This document shows, one piece after another, positions 5,435 to 6,418 of a DNA stretch of 6,418 nt; the stretch's first letter is position 1, and each line of letters starts with the position of its first letter. A program made the position numbers and the translations under genes. The stretch spans positions 1 through 6,418 of the forward strand of contig JAFAFZ010000163.1 of the NCBI GenBank assembly GCA_023423215.1, in the 5' to 3' direction. The notes beneath the pieces are model-generated. The model had not been told where the DNA came from and searched no databases. It saw only the letters and a list, made by a program, of their open reading frames with translations. The DNA is from Actinomycetes bacterium (GTDB taxonomy: Bacteria; Actinomycetota; Acidimicrobiia; Acidimicrobiales; Microtrichaceae).

Positions 5435-6418
5435 TCAGGTGGGCAGGTCGAGGTACTTCGGGTTCGCCACGCCGACCCGGTCCACGACCCCCTCGGCCAG
5501 GACCTCGAGGATCCGGTCGCTGGAGGCCTGCAGCGTGCCCTGGCGCAGCGCCCGGGCGAGCTCGCGTTCGGTGCGCACGTCCAGCTCATCGAGCGCCTCG
5601 GCGCGCCGTGAGCCCTGGGCCGGCCCCTCGACCAGCTCGCGCTCGACCATGGCCAGGACGTTCGACGCGACCCGCGCGTGGAAGGCGAGCCCTCCGCCGG
5701 TGCCCGGCATCACCCGATCGGTCAGGAACTCGCGCACCGCCGCGACCAGCTCGACCGCGCTCGGGCGGCCGTGGAGCCCCGCGTCGTCGCGCACCTCGCC
5801 CAGCTCTGCGGCGGCGTGCGCCAGGCGCTGCGCGCGCCGATCGTGCGCGACTGCGGCGTGGTCCGGGGCGATCAGCAGGAGCAGGTCCCACTCGGTCTCG
5901 CACACCCGTCGACCGATCGCCGCGAGCTCGACCGAGCGCAGCTCGCCGCGCAGGTGGACGGCGGTCTGGGTCAGGCAGATCGCGCCCCACCGCAGCGTGC
6001 CGTAGACCTCCCACCAGCGCAGCGTCGCCGCATCGATCGGTCGACCGCCCGCGCCGGCGTACGCGGCCAGGAGCTCCTCCCGCGTGCCGAACCCGCCGAC
6101 GGGGAGGGGGGCACCGAAGCGCCACGCGCGCACGCAGAGCCAGCCGAGGTCCTCGGCGGGGTCGCCCAGGTGCGTCAGCTCCCAGTCCAGGACCGAGCGC
6201 AGCCCGTCGTCGTCCACGATCAGGTTGCCCAACCGGAAGTCGCCGTGCAGCACCGAGCGGCCGACGGGGTCGGGGCGGTGCTCGTCGAGCCATCGCAGCG
6301 CGTACTCGAAGGTCGGCACCGGCTCGTCGAACGCGTCGATGATCGCCCGGAGCACGCGCACCGGATCCGGCGGGTCGGCGTGGGCGCCCGGGGGGGGGGC
6401 GGGGGGCGTGGGGGGGGG
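5435..6418 (-). CDS. APH-type phosphotransferase fused to a DUF6285-like domain, N-terminus missing
   Basis: The frame is open from the right window edge to the TGA at 5435, so this is the C-terminal part (about 327 codons); the GTG at 6361 is internal, not a start. Counting from 6361, HGDFRLGN at 39-46 is the catalytic-loop motif of aminoglycoside-phosphotransferase/choline-kinase-fold enzymes (Asp41 base, Asn46 metal ligand). LDWELTHLGDPAEDL at 58-72 holds the metal-binding Asp59. The wording matches the ACAD10/ACAD11-like branch found near acyl-CoA dehydrogenases rather than drug-resistance enzymes; the substrate may be a hydroxy-acyl compound (inference). From about residue 193, RPSAVELVAAVREFL and LAFHARVASNVLAMVEREL resemble DUF6285 proteins, normally encoded by a separate adjacent gene. 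The gene's missing N-lobe lies off the window. Codons beyond about 6390 read mostly Pro and coincide with a G-run, so that end is doubtful. Confidence 0.85.
   Translation of the reverse strand, partial: PPPTPPAPPPGAHADPPDPVRVLRAIIDAFDEPVPTFEYALRWLDEHRPDPVGRSVLHGDFRLGNLIVDDDGLRSVLDWELTHLGDPAEDLGWLCVRAWRFGAPLPVGGFGTREELLAAYAGAGGRPIDAATLRWWEVYGTLRWGAICLTQTAVHLRGELRSVELAAIGRRVCETEWDLLLLIAPDHAAVAHDRRAQRLAHAAAELGEVRDDAGLHGRPSAVELVAAVREFLTDRVMPGTGGGLAFHARVASNVLAMVERELVEGPAQGSRRAEALDELDVRTERELARALRQGTLQASSDRILEVLAEGVVDRVGVANPKYLDLPT
6390..6418. other. G-run at window end, probable low-quality sequence
   Basis: 26 of the last 29 bases are G, in runs of 10, 6 and 9. Read in the APH frame this gives almost only proline inside a kinase fold. 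This looks like a contig-end artefact, such as no-signal G calls from two-colour sequencing, rather than real coding sequence. Confidence 0.55.

Noticed and set aside
5269..6342. Plus-strand open frame opposite the APH gene
   Set aside because: The product is almost all Arg, Pro, Ala and Gly, typical of a shadow frame; the minus frame has HGD and DWE motifs.
1..6418. CRISPR array, insertion sequence, attachment site or replication origin
   Set aside because: No regularly spaced repeats, transposase or integrase motifs, terminal inverted repeats or DnaA-box clusters were seen.

Overview
The window looks like a fragment of a high-GC actinobacterial chromosome. Base composition is strongly G+C-biased with G/C-rich third codon positions, and several genes appear leaderless. 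The gene families (short-chain dehydrogenase, double hot-dog thioesterase, acyl-CoA synthetase, APH-like kinase fused to a DUF6285-type domain, short RpoD-like sigma factor) fit environmental Actinomycetota, possibly Acidimicrobiia-like. That placement is inference from gene style, not a measured phylogeny. Both window edges cut genes, and the right edge ends in a G-run that looks like poor sequence.

Layout from left to right: (1) the C-terminal part of an SDR oxidoreductase on +, stop at 455. (2) A convergent acyl-CoA thioesterase-like gene on - (1262 to 459), only 3 bp from the SDR stop, with a likely leaderless promoter in an unusually AT-rich 57-bp gap. (3) A membrane-anchored protein of unknown function on - (2377 to 1319), also apparently leaderless. 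(4) A 135-bp divergent intergenic region with an 18-bp perfect inverted repeat placed like an operator. (5) An acyl-CoA synthetase (AMP-binding enzyme) on + (2513-4072). (6) A 111-bp convergent gap with two hairpins. (7) A sigma-70 family factor on - (start about 5134, stop 4184). (8) A 300-bp non-coding stretch (5135-5434) dense in strong secondary structure, including a tRNA-like fold and two stacked GC-rich hairpins. (9) The C-terminal part of an APH-type phosphotransferase on - (window edge to 5435), carrying a C-terminal DUF6285-like domain.

Four of the six genes (SDR, thioesterase, acyl-CoA synthetase, APH/DUF6285) belong to families common in actinobacterial fatty-acid or sterol/hydrocarbon degradation regions: activation of acids to CoA thioesters, redox steps, and hydrolytic release of CoA. 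They are split over both strands and are not one operon. The sigma factor sits among them but nothing in the sequence shows that it controls them.

The most unusual part is the non-coding block at 5242-5433. Several helix mismatches seen on the + strand become G.U pairs if the - strand is the RNA, which favours a structured minus-strand transcript between the APH gene and the sigma gene. I cannot assign it to a known RNA family.
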